In this document: positions 1 to 6,184 of the stretch, piece by piece
Position numbering within the stretch: position 1 is the first letter of the stretch
How the letters are laid out: each line of letters begins with the position of its first letter
DNA from: CAYXVB01 sp964467785
GTDB lineage: Bacteria; Bdellovibrionota; UBA1018
Direction: 5' to 3'
DNA: 9,973 nt
NCBI GenBank assembly: GCA_964467785.1
Contig: CAYXVB010000131.1
Span: forward strand, 1-9,973
Made by a program: the position numbers and the translations under genes
Notes under the pieces: model-generated
Told to the model about the DNA's origin: nothing
Databases searched by the model: none
Seen by the model: only the letters and a program-made list of their open reading frames with translations

Positions 1-617
1 CCAACCGCGTGCCACTCCAGTTCGATAAGTCAGCCTGCGCCATCGTGCAGGCCATCGAGTCGGTCAATTGGCGCTCCTACGGACTGGTGCAGCCCAAAGA
101 TTCGCTGCCGCAAGGGCCATACATCTTCGCGGTGTCGGTGGTTTCGCCGTTCATCAAGTTCAAGAACGCGTCCAAGGAAACGATCGACGCCTCCGAGGAG
201 CTCGTGGCCGAGATCCGTCTGGCCTTGATCCAGGCCGGCCAGCGCCTCTCCAAGCATATTCGCAAGGAAGTCAAAGCCAACGAGCTGGAAGAGAAGATCC
301 GGCACATCGAGCAGTTCGGACCGATCCTGGTCGAGGGGCTCTCGCGCATTTCGGGGGCCAATGCCGAACGCAAAAAGCGCGCGCAGGAAGGTCTTTTGAA
401 GCTCCTGGGCCGTGACGCCACGGCGACGCAGAAGGAGCTCGACGAGGCGCATGCCGTGCTCGAGGCGCAGCAGGCCAAGGCAGGTCTGCCTACGGCTACC
501 GAGCCCGAAGAGGGCGAAGACGAGATTTCGGAAGACGCCCGCGGCTCCAAAAAGGGCGGCAAGGGCTCCGTCACCAAGAAAAAGAAGACCCCGGCCGCCG
601 AAGCGGTCGAGGCTTAA
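1..617 (+). CDS. top6B: DNA topoisomerase VI subunit B, C-terminal part (5' truncated by window edge)
   Basis: Topoisomerase VI is an A2B2 type IIB enzyme that passes one duplex through a double-strand break using ATP; subunit B carries the GHKL ATPase and the transducer domain. Only the end of the transducer region is present. The frame is open from base 3 and begins NRVPLQF, which matches the 'ANR(V/I)PL' segment of the family, followed by the 'SINW-like' ESVNWRSYGL stretch, the strand VSVVSPFIKFKN and the helix AEIRLALIQAGQRLSKHIRK. The GTG at 9 is an internal Val, not a start. After a charged helical segment the protein ends in an acidic stretch (EPEEGEDEISED) and then a Lys/Gly-rich tail (SKKGGKG, TKKKK), probably disordered. 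top6A follows after 26 nt, the usual B-A order. The identification rests on these motifs and on the unmistakable neighbour; the ATPase domain cannot be seen here. Confidence 0.93.
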   Translation, partial: NRVPLQFDKSACAIVQAIESVNWRSYGLVQPKDSLPQGPYIFAVSVVSPFIKFKNASKETIDASEELVAEIRLALIQAGQRLSKHIRKEVKANELEEKIRHIEQFGPILVEGLSRISGANAERKKRAQEGLLKLLGRDATATQKELDEAHAVLEAQQAKAGLPTATEPEEGEDEISEDARGSKKGGKGSVTKKKKTPAAEAVEA

Positions 618-643
618 GCGAAGGGTAATCGAGGTACAGCAAC

Positions 644-1816
644 ATGGCGACTCCCACCACTCTGAGAAACACCCGCAGCGGCGACGACGCGATCCCCAAG
701 GTCAGCAAGGAGCTTTGCTCCAAGCTGCTTGCGGACCTCGAACGCGCCAAACGCCCAGTCCTTTACGCGACCAAGTGCTCGCTCGACAACGCCCTTTACA
801 ATCACAAGGTGGGGTATCTGACCCCCGGTGACAAGAAGGTGGCCACCGAACTCAATGTGAGCTCCGTGAAAAAGATGTCGCGCGCGATCTTCATGCTCGA
901 AGTGCTGCTCCGGAACATCGATACCGGCGCGGTCAACACGAAGCGCGAGCTCTATTACATCTCCAAAGGCGCCATCAAGCACGACAAGATGCTCAAGCCC
1001 CTGGACTTCTCCGATCAGGATGAGTCCGACGAGATCATCGACTTCATCTGCGAGCTGTTGGAGTGCTACCGCGAAGAGCTCAACTGCTACGCCAACGATC
1101 GCGGCGGCCAAACCTACTCGCAGCAGCTGGTGGTGACCGAGACTTTGCCGGACGGTGACAGCGCCGTCATCGACCTGTCGAAGCTCGGGACTTCGCCGTT
1201 CCAGCCCAAGAACCGGCCGCAAAACCTCAGGCTTTCGGCCCGCAAGAAGATCGATTTCTGCCTGATCGTCGAGTCCGAAGGCACGGCCAACACGCTGGTC
1301 GCCAACGGCTTCACCAAGCGTCAGAACTGCATCCTCATGGGCGCTGGCGGCGTTCCGTCCAACGCCGTGCGTGGCTGGTGTAAGCTCATTTCCGAGCAGC
1401 TCGGTGTGCCGCTCTACTTCTTCGGCGATCTGGACGCGTACACGATGCAGAACATCTTCCGCACGCTTAAGGCGGGCTCGGCGTCCTCGCTGATCCGCAA
1501 TTCGGACTACTCGGCGCCGGAAGTCCGTTTCCTGGGCGTGCTGCCCGAGGACATCAAGAAGTACGACCTGGACGATTACCCGGTGAAGGAAAACGACGCG
1601 CAGGAAGTCCGCGCGCTCAAAAAAGCCGCTGACGCTCTCAAGAACGACCCGTTCTTCCAAGACAAACGCAATAAAGGTCTCGCGCAGATCCTCAAATGGC
1701 TGTTAGAGCACAAACGCCGTTGCGAGCAGCAGGCCTACTTCTCGGTCGACCCCAAGGATCCGACGATGATCGAGAAGATCCTCGTCGAAAAGATCAAGCG
1801 CGGCGATTACGTGTGA
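644..1816 (+). CDS. top6A: DNA topoisomerase VI subunit A (Spo11 family)
   Basis: This is the DNA-cleaving subunit of topoisomerase VI, 390 residues, close to the usual archaeal length. The 5Y-CAP (winged-helix) domain occupies roughly residues 70-150 and has the Spo11/Top6A signature KRELYY at 100-105; by family comparison Y105 is the catalytic tyrosine that forms the 5'-phosphotyrosyl link. The TOPRIM domain follows: IVESEGT with the metal-binding Glu at 210, GAGGVPSNAVRGW at 233-245, and FFGDLDAY with the Asp pair D262/D264. All catalytic residues are therefore intact. The ATG at 644 has a GAGG Shine-Dalgarno at 631-634, 9 nt upstream. The gene lies 26 nt after top6B and is very probably co-transcribed with it. 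It ends facing the convergent haemoglobin gene. A meiotic Spo11 paralogue is ruled out by the adjacent subunit B. Confidence 0.96.
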   Translation: MATPTTLRNTRSGDDAIPKVSKELCSKLLADLERAKRPVLYATKCSLDNALYNHKVGYLTPGDKKVATELNVSSVKKMSRAIFMLEVLLRNIDTGAVNTKRELYYISKGAIKHDKMLKPLDFSDQDESDEIIDFICELLECYREELNCYANDRGGQTYSQQLVVTETLPDGDSAVIDLSKLGTSPFQPKNRPQNLRLSARKKIDFCLIVESEGTANTLVANGFTKRQNCILMGAGGVPSNAVRGWCKLISEQLGVPLYFFGDLDAYTMQNIFRTLKAGSASSLIRNSDYSAPEVRFLGVLPEDIKKYDLDDYPVKENDAQEVRALKKAADALKNDPFFQDKRNKGLAQILKWLLEHKRRCEQQAYFSVDPKDPTMIEKILVEKIKRGDYV

Positions 1817-1822
1817 GCGGTA

Positions 1823-1840
1823 CCAGGCCCGCCTGGCTTT
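1823..1840 (+). terminator. Short terminator-like hairpin after top6A
   Basis: The arms CCAGG (1823-1827) and CCTGG (1832-1836) pair around CCCG and are followed by CTTT, 7 nt after the top6A stop. The stem is GC-rich but short and the T tract weak, so termination here is plausible rather than certain. Confidence 0.35.
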
Positions 1841-1918
1841 GCCAAAGGAATCGGGGTTTGGGCTTCTGAATCCTGGATGGTCTGTCTCTGTGGCTAGGCT
1901 AGGCTGGGCAAGGGCTCC

Positions 1919-2035
1919 TTCGGCGAATGTCGGTTTTTGTCGGTTTTCAGAGTCGGGTTCTTTTGCCCCTTCAGGAAGGGGGCCGGGCTCAGCGCGTGCC
2001 GCTTTCAAAACCGACAAAAACCGACATTCGCCGAA
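1919..2035. repeat. Perfect 29-bp inverted repeat with nested hairpin (MITE-like element or bidirectional terminator)
   Basis: The left arm 1919-1947 and right arm 2007-2035 are exact reverse complements over 29 nt, separated by 59 nt. Each arm contains the 10-mer TGTCGGTTTT twice in direct tandem (1928-1937 and 1938-1947; mirrored on the right), giving four copies. The spacer holds a second perfect hairpin, CCCCTTC (1966-1972) with GAAGGGG (1975-1981). The structure fills most of the 295-nt gap between the convergent top6A and haemoglobin genes, so it may act as a two-way terminator. Terminal inverted repeats with no ORF would also fit a miniature inverted-repeat element. No clean target-site duplication flanks it: CTCC abuts the left arm, but on the right CTCC is separated from the arm by TA. 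The rest of 1817-2111 shows no gene. Confidence 0.75.
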
Positions 2036-2111
2036 TACTCCGTATTGCTGGGTTCAAATAGAATTAGGACGCACCTGAGACGAGCCGGGCCTGCTTCGTC
2101 GGATGGACGAG

Positions 2112-2525
2112 TTACTCGGTCTGTTCGATCGCGTCCCGAAAGGCGCTTTCAAAGGTGACCCAGACGCGGATGTCCTCCGGGGCGACGCCATGCGTCCGCA
2201 AGACGTCTTCCAAGATACGAAGCCTCCGGTCGAAGTGGCCTCGCAGGATCTTCGGCAGTTTCGTATGCGCGTCGGCTGGGGCCTTGCCCGAGTAGCTAGA
2301 GATCGCCCCGAACGCTCGCATCAGGAACTCTTTCTGTTTGAGCGCGATGGCGTCGATATCCTTGCCATCGAAGAAATAGCCGATCAGCAGATCCCCGGCC
2401 ATTCGTCGATAAAAGTCCTTTAGGATCGCCTCGAGCGCGGGCTCACCGCCGATGCGAGAGTAAAGCGCCTTGAGCTCGGGCCGACTCAGGCGGTTGAGGT
2501 GGAGGCGCGGATCATCAGAGGACAT
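2112..2525 (-). CDS. Truncated haemoglobin (2/2 globin)
   Basis: This is a small soluble haem protein of 137 residues. Truncated globins bind O2, NO or peroxide and are linked to nitrosative or oxidative stress defence or O2 handling. The family opening LYSRIGGEPALEAILKDFYRRM (residues 21-42) gives the double-Gly AB turn and Tyr39, the likely B10 ligand-stabilising residue. FFDGKDIDAIALKQKEFL follows, with a Gln in the likely E7 region (Q64). H87 in the AH motif (residues 86-87) is the probable proximal F8 histidine, and H97 in GHFDRR corresponds to the conserved 'HF' downstream. The ATG start at 2525 overlaps the end of the upstream methyltransferase gene by 11 nt, so translation is probably coupled. 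It is the last gene of the minus-strand run and faces top6A across the inverted repeat. The subgroup (I or II) cannot be settled by eye. Confidence 0.9.
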   Translation of the reverse strand: MSSDDPRLHLNRLSRPELKALYSRIGGEPALEAILKDFYRRMAGDLLIGYFFDGKDIDAIALKQKEFLMRAFGAISSYSGKAPADAHTKLPKILRGHFDRRLRILEDVLRTHGVAPEDIRVWVTFESAFRDAIEQTE

Positions 2526-3351
2526 CGGCGTGAGCCTGCATGTAGGAGTAAAAGAATACCGAGTCCGGATCGTCTTTAAGGCGCGAGAGCTCGCTTCGCA
2601 TTTCTTCGATCTCCTCAGAGGAAATCTTTCCGGCTTTGATCAAGCCGGAGGCGCCGCTGAGCAAGAGCGTGATCCAGTATTCGATGAATGCCGCGCGCCG
2701 TTTGGGCATGCGGTTGTCGTAGTGCTCCGTGCGGACGCGGGTGACGACGTTTTGGAAGCCCGCGGCTTGAAGGTAGTTGCCGAGCTTGGCGCCCACGAAC
2801 GGGTCGCCTCCCAGGTTCCACTGGTGGTCATTGAACGCGAACCAGTACCGGAGCGTCGCGGGGCTATAGGGGTGGACAAAGAGCGACGAGTTGAGCACCT
2901 CGGTGCAGGAGAGGCGTGCTCCGGGTTGGAGAACGCGACGGAGCTCCTTGAGAATGCCCACGGGCTCGCGCACATGCTCGAGCAGCCAGCAGACGAAGGC
3001 GCTGTCAAAGGCGTTGTCTTTGTAAGGAAGTTGGAGTGCGTCGCCAGTGGCGAGGCGGACGCGGCCCTGGCGGATCGGTCTGGCAAGGCGCTTGCGGGCG
3101 ACGCGGACTTGGGCCGCGGAGGCATCCACTCCGTCGAGGGTGAGATGCGGGAAGCGACGAAGAAGAATCTCCGTCTGCGCTCCGACTCCGCATCCCACCT
3201 CGAGAAGTGACTTTCGGCCCGTGAAATCGATCTCCGCGTAGACGCTGCTCTCGAGGAAGCGAGCCTGTTCGACCAGGCGCTTTTGTTCCGTCGAGGAGTA
3301 GCCGTGAAGATAGCCGGAGGCGACTCCGGATTTCGAAATTTTCCGGGCCAA
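2515..3351 (-). CDS. Class I SAM-dependent methyltransferase
   Basis: This is a Rossmann-fold methyltransferase of about 278 residues. It shows motif I, LLEVGCGVGAQTE, for S-adenosylmethionine; an acidic residue after the second strand (LDGVDAS); the motif GDALQLPYKDNAFDSAFV, and LLEHVREPVGILKELRRVLQPGARL, all typical of the Methyltransf_11/25 type. The N-terminal GYLHGYSSTEQKRLVEQARFLE resembles a recurrent 'HGYS..EQ.RL..QA.FLE' subfamily start. The substrate cannot be told. The frame has no ATG near its 5' end. The TTG at 3351-3349 is chosen because it lies 4 nt past the histone-gene stop. An upstream TTG at 3411 would add 20 residues that look like out-of-frame histone coding sequence (basic, low complexity). 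The 3' end overlaps the haemoglobin gene by 11 nt. The gene is therefore packed between the histone and globin genes and probably translationally coupled to both. Confidence 0.88.
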   Translation of the reverse strand: MARKISKSGVASGYLHGYSSTEQKRLVEQARFLESSVYAEIDFTGRKSLLEVGCGVGAQTEILLRRFPHLTLDGVDASAAQVRVARKRLARPIRQGRVRLATGDALQLPYKDNAFDSAFVCWLLEHVREPVGILKELRRVLQPGARLSCTEVLNSSLFVHPYSPATLRYWFAFNDHQWNLGGDPFVGAKLGNYLQAAGFQNVVTRVRTEHYDNRMPKRRAAFIEYWITLLLSGASGLIKAGKISSEEIEEMRSELSRLKDDPDSVFFYSYMQAHADVL

Positions 3352-3355
3352 GCGA

Positions 3356-3580
3356 TCAGGTGAAGTCGCGGTCCATGACCGTCTTGCGGCCTTCGGACTT
3401 CGCGCGTTCAATGGCTTGGTCGCAGAGCTGGCGGATCTTGTCCGACAGGGCGCCCATCACCGCGGAAGAGGTGTTCATCGCCGACTTCGTACGGATGTAG
3501 TTCTTGAGTTTGGAAGCGACGACGAGGACTTCGCCGCCGGTTTCGGTTTCAGCTTCGTTGGATTGGTTCTGGTTTTCCAT
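3356..3580 (-). CDS. Single-domain bacterial histone-fold protein
   Basis: This 74-residue protein has the layout of a minimal histone fold. An acidic, Asn/Gln-rich N-terminal extension (1-16) is followed by a strand/helix start VLVVASKLKNYIRTK (18-32), a loop, a long central helix SAVMGALSDKIRQLCDQAIERAKSEG (39-64), and the loop-2 signature RKTV with a downstream Asp (R65, K66, T67, D72). This parallels the 'RKT(I/V)...D' of archaeal histones. The chain stops at F73-T74, so helix alpha-3 is nearly absent. As far as I recall, this matches the short bacterial histones described from Bdellovibrio (Bd0055), which bind DNA as dimers. Histones coat DNA in the nucleoid. The ATG at 3580 has AGGAG 10 nt upstream; longer upstream extensions of the frame run into FKBP coding sequence and are rejected. 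It lies 32 nt after the FKBP gene and 4 nt before the methyltransferase. Confidence 0.85.
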   Translation of the reverse strand: MENQNQSNEAETETGGEVLVVASKLKNYIRTKSAMNTSSAVMGALSDKIRQLCDQAIERAKSEGRKTVMDRDFT

Positions 3581-3612
3581 CTCTCTGTCTCTCCTGTGAT
3601 TGGATTGGAAGT

Positions 3613-4131
3613 TTACTTGACGCCGAGCAGTTCGACTTCGAAGACGAGAGTCGCGTTCGGCGGAATCACGCCACCTGCGCCGCGGGCGCCGTAGCCCATG
3701 TCCGATGGGATGGTCAGCTTGCGTTTGCCGCCGACTTTCATGCCGGCTACGCCTTTGTCCCAACCCTGGATGACTTGGCCGGCGCCGAGCTGGAACTCAA
3801 ACGGCTGACCGCGGTCGAGGGAGGAGTCAAACTTCTTACCGTCGGTGAGCCAACCGGTGTAATGCACCGAGACGGTTTTTCCGGCGACGGCTTCCGCGCC
3901 AGTACCGACCTTGAGGTCTTCCATCTTGAGCGCCGTTGCCGCGGTGCTTTCCGCAGCGGTTTGTGCCGCGGGCGCCGTGGTGTTGGCCGTCGTGGTACCT
4001 GTCTGCTGAGCGGGCTCGGTCGATGTCTTCGTGCATGCGATCATGCCCGAGACGCCAGTGGAGATCGCGGCAATGATCAGAAGGCGGGTAATACTTTGGA
4101 CTGTTTGAATCTGTGAATGAAAAAGACGCAT
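3613..4131 (-). CDS. FKBP-type peptidyl-prolyl cis-trans isomerase, lipoprotein
   Basis: The enzyme isomerises Xaa-Pro peptide bonds and acts as a folding helper in the cell envelope. The 172-residue protein starts with a signal peptide: a basic N-region, hydrophobic ITRLLIIAAISTGVSG (14-29), and a lipobox MIAC with Cys33. Thr follows at +2, so sorting to the outer membrane is expected. A Thr/Ala/Gln-rich linker (34-75) leads to a complete FKBP domain (about 77-172) with VHYTGWLTDGKKFDSS, FQLGAGQVIQGWDKGVAGMKVGGKR, IPSDMGYG and IPPNATLVFEVELL, all conserved active-site segments. The ATG at 4131 is chosen because AAGGAGAAGGG stands just upstream and the lipoprotein signal then begins at residue 1. 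A longer frame starting at 4257 adds unlikely basic sequence overlapping the HAD gene. It sits 62 nt after the HAD gene and 32 nt before the histone gene. Confidence 0.95.
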   Translation of the reverse strand: MRLFHSQIQTVQSITRLLIIAAISTGVSGMIACTKTSTEPAQQTGTTTANTTAPAAQTAAESTAATALKMEDLKVGTGAEAVAGKTVSVHYTGWLTDGKKFDSSLDRGQPFEFQLGAGQVIQGWDKGVAGMKVGGKRKLTIPSDMGYGARGAGGVIPPNATLVFEVELLGVK

Positions 4132-4193
4132 GAATTCCCTTCTCCTTTGACACAAAACACTGGCACAACTTTGGAGGAAGAGCGAGCGCCGAT

Positions 4194-4874
4194 TTATTGC
4201 GCTTCGCAAAATATGCGGCGCTCTTCTTGTTCGCGGATCCATTCCGGGGTCACGCACCGGAGATCGGGGATCGCGGTATGCGCCGACGAAGTGTCGTGTC
4301 CGAAGTGATTGGTTGCATGGATCGCCACCACCCAGAGCCCCGCGGCACGCGCGCTGGCGATGCCCGGCTCCGAGTCCTCGAACACGAGAGTGCGACTGGG
4401 TTGCGTGCCGAAAAGCTGGAGTGCGCGCAGGTATCCGTCAGGAGCGGGTTTGCTGCGGGAATAATCTTCGGCGCCGAGGATGACGCTGAAGTGCTCGAGC
4501 ACGTCGAGCTTGCGGAGCGCCCAGTGAATTTCGCTGCGGAACGAGCCTGAGACGAGACCGATGCGATAGTGCGGCGCCAGTGCCCGCACGGCTTCGGCGG
4601 CGCCAGGAACGAAGTGCACGTCAGTCTCGAGCTTGGAGCGATACGCTTCGAGCATCTGCCGCCCCGCTTCTTCGCGGGGGACTGGGATCGGGTGCCTGCC
4701 GCATAGGTAGGTGAGTGCGCTGTCCCAAGTACGCCCGGTGATGTAATGGGAGTCTTCGTTTGAGATCGCGATACCCCAGGCCCTGAAGCAGTCGGCTACG
4801 GCCTTGGAGGCCGCAAGCTCGGTATCGATGAGAGTTCCGTCGAGATCGAAGATGATCGTGTCAATCTTGTCCAT
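4194..4874 (-). CDS. HAD-superfamily hydrolase (beta-phosphoglucomutase/phosphoglycolate phosphatase-like)
   Basis: This is a soluble phosphotransfer enzyme of 226 residues. All four HAD motifs are present: motif I FDLDGTLIDT with nucleophile D10 and acid/base D12, motif II VSGS (S109), motif III K142 in SKPAPDGYLRAL, and motif IV VFEDSEPGI with E166/D167 for Mg2+. A helical cap lies between motifs I and II (about 17-85), as in subfamily IA enzymes. The likely substrate is a small phosphorylated sugar or glycolate-type metabolite, but the sequence does not decide which. The ATG at 4874 has no strong Shine-Dalgarno. It is the first gene of the minus-strand run HAD-FKBP-histone-methyltransferase-globin and diverges from the CBS gene across 112 nt. 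A metabolic link to its neighbours is not evident. Confidence 0.92.
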   Translation of the reverse strand: MDKIDTIIFDLDGTLIDTELAASKAVADCFRAWGIAISNEDSHYITGRTWDSALTYLCGRHPIPVPREEAGRQMLEAYRSKLETDVHFVPGAAEAVRALAPHYRIGLVSGSFRSEIHWALRKLDVLEHFSVILGAEDYSRSKPAPDGYLRALQLFGTQPSRTLVFEDSEPGIASARAAGLWVVAIHATNHFGHDTSSAHTAIPDLRCVTPEWIREQEERRIFCEAQ

Positions 4875-4945
4875 CGGATTTGCTCGGATTAGCGGGGGAG
4901 TAAGATGACCTGAGGCGCGTCACGGTGAGCAGCTTAACAGATGGT

Positions 4946-4960
4946 CCGTGCAATGCACGG
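4946..4960. promoter_or_regulatory. 15-bp palindrome upstream of the CBS gene
   Basis: CCGTGC (4946-4951), AAT, GCACGG (4955-4960) form a perfect inverted repeat in the 112-nt divergent gap between the HAD and CBS genes, 26 nt before the CBS start. It could be an operator or a leader hairpin. I could not assign convincing -35/-10 boxes nearby. Confidence 0.4.
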
Positions 4961-4986
4961 GAATAATCGCTGAAGGAGAAAGCCGC

Positions 4987-5424
4987 ATGCTGAAGAACTT
5001 ACTCGAAGGACAATCCTTGGTTCACTGCCCGCCGGATACCAAGATTTCGGACGTCGCCAAGGTCATGAAGGATAAGAACGTGGGCGCAACGCTGGTGCTT
5101 TCGAACGGCAAGCCCCGCGGCATCCTGACGGATCGTGACATCGTGGTCCGATGCATCGCCGAGAACCTCGATACCAGTGACTGCACGGTCGAGCAGGTGA
5201 TGACCGAGTCGCTGGAGACCGTGAGCGTGCAAGACGGAATCTTTGACTGCATCCAAAAGATGGACAAGGCCCATGTGCGCCGCATTCCGGTGGTGGACGA
5301 AAAGGGCAACGCAGTGGGGATTCTCTCCTATGGGGATATTTCGCGCATTCTGGCCAAAGAGCTGGCGACCTTGAATCGTCAGACTACCCCAGAGAAAAAG
5401 GATTCGAAAAAGCTGGCCGCCTAG
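4987..5424 (+). CDS. Two-CBS-domain protein
   Basis: This is a 145-residue stand-alone Bateman module. CBS pairs bind adenosyl ligands (AMP, ATP, SAM) and sense energy state, though stand-alone members are often of unknown partner. CBS1 covers about residues 7-62 (PPDTKISDVAKVMKDKNVGA, ending GILTDRDIVVRCI) and CBS2 about 69-127 (VEQVMTES, IQKMDKAHVRRIPVVDEKGN, GILSYGDISRIL); the paired 'G(I/L)L(T/S)..D(I/V)' strand-helix signatures are clear. A short charged tail follows. The ATG at 4987 is chosen over an upstream GTG at 4948 because AAGGAG lies at 4973-4978, 8 nt before it. The gene is alone on its strand, converges on the PilZ gene with only 19 nt between stops, and is preceded by a palindrome. 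Confidence 0.93.
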   Translation: MLKNLLEGQSLVHCPPDTKISDVAKVMKDKNVGATLVLSNGKPRGILTDRDIVVRCIAENLDTSDCTVEQVMTESLETVSVQDGIFDCIQKMDKAHVRRIPVVDEKGNAVGILSYGDISRILAKELATLNRQTTPEKKDSKKLAA

Positions 5425-5443
5425 ATCGCGAAGACGAGGGTTA

Positions 5444-6184
5444 TCAGGCGTTTTGTTTCAACGAGGCGAGGATGTCTTTCATGAGATCCATGAACGCCTG
5501 ACGATTCAGCTCGTTGATCTGAATGATCTTGATTCCGATTCGCCGCACGGTATTGCCGGTACGGGAATGGACCTCGTCCAAGATCCGGCAGAGCGTGCCC
5601 TCCGCGATGATTGGCGTGGGGAACCAGCCTCGCGGCTCGAGCGTGATGGAGACGTGGTCGCCGGGCATCAATTCGCTGGCGGCCGTGTTTTCTGTCTTGA
5701 GCAGCACGCCGTTGGGGCTGAGGTTCTCCACGTCAAAAACCATGGGCTGAGCAAGCGTGACCGTCTCGCCGGTCGCCGCCCGGCGGGTCGGAATGACGAT
5801 CGAGCGCAGCGGAAACGTGCGGATCAGTTCCGTCGAAGGGATGCGGGGGTATTTGCGGATATGGTCCGTCGGCAGGAAGCCTGACTTCCGGATCAGGGCG
5901 ATCAGCTGGTCGCGCTGATCCTGCGTCAACTCAAAGGCGAGACCCATCTTTCGTTGTGAAAGGGAGAATTCGCGGGTGATGCGTGCCGGGGTCTGGAAAG
6001 CCATCGGCTCCGCCCCGGGAATCTTCACAGAAACTTGGACCCGTTGACCGAAATGCTGGTTGGGGTCGAGCTGGTTCCAGGGAAGACCCGAAACGCCATA
6101 CACGGATAGGTTTTGATGGATATACTCGATGTTCTGGTTCTCAAGCGTGAAGCTGAGATGTCCTTTGATGTAGATCGGATTCAT
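5444..6184 (-). CDS. PilZ-domain protein (putative c-di-GMP receptor)
   Basis: PilZ domains bind cyclic di-GMP and control motility, adhesion or secretion. The 246-residue protein carries the two-part PilZ signature in its C-terminal half: R110-K-Y-P-R114 (RxxxR) and N154-L-S156-P-N-G159 ([D/N]xSxxG), followed by beta strands (GDHVSITLEP, APIIAEGTLCRI-like, RRIGIKII) and a terminal helix (NELNRQAFMDLMKDILASL). The first 100 residues form a separate domain containing ITREFSLSQRKMGLAFEL, which may be a degenerate PilZ or YcgR-like N-domain. There is no signal peptide or membrane helix, so it is probably cytoplasmic. The ATG at 6184 overlaps the TGA of the upstream DUF4340 gene as ATGA, a strong sign of translational coupling. 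It converges on the CBS gene. Confidence 0.82.
   Translation of the reverse strand: MNPIYIKGHLSFTLENQNIEYIHQNLSVYGVSGLPWNQLDPNQHFGQRVQVSVKIPGAEPMAFQTPARITREFSLSQRKMGLAFELTQDQRDQLIALIRKSGFLPTDHIRKYPRIPSTELIRTFPLRSIVIPTRRAATGETVTLAQPMVFDVENLSPNGVLLKTENTAASELMPGDHVSITLEPRGWFPTPIIAEGTLCRILDEVHSRTGNTVRRIGIKIIQINELNRQAFMDLMKDILASLKQNA

Noticed and set aside
77..577. Minus-strand open frame of 166 codons
   Set aside because: It is the shadow of top6B, Ser/Arg-rich with no family pattern.
614..1660. Long minus-strand open frame (348 codons) opposite top6A
   Set aside because: It is the antisense shadow of a clearly identified gene in GC-rich DNA. Its composition is repetitive (many Val/Leu/Arg/Asp) and it has no recognisable domain.
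1919..2035. CRISPR-like repeat
   Set aside because: The repeated 10-mers are tandem without spacers and mirrored as an inverted repeat, which is not a CRISPR layout.
2470..3210. Plus-strand open frame of 246 codons
   Set aside because: It lies opposite the methyltransferase gene, which carries clear SAM motifs; the plus-strand translation shows no domain.
3352..3411. Upstream TTG start for the methyltransferase
   Set aside because: It would add 20 residues read out of frame through the histone gene; the TTG at 3351 fits the gene junction better.
4132..4257. Longer N-terminus for the FKBP protein
   Set aside because: It would bury the lipoprotein signal peptide and overlap the HAD gene; a strong Shine-Dalgarno precedes the ATG at 4131.
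4948..4986. GTG start for the CBS protein
   Set aside because: AAGGAG at 4973-4978 supports the ATG at 4987, and the added residues are not part of a CBS domain.
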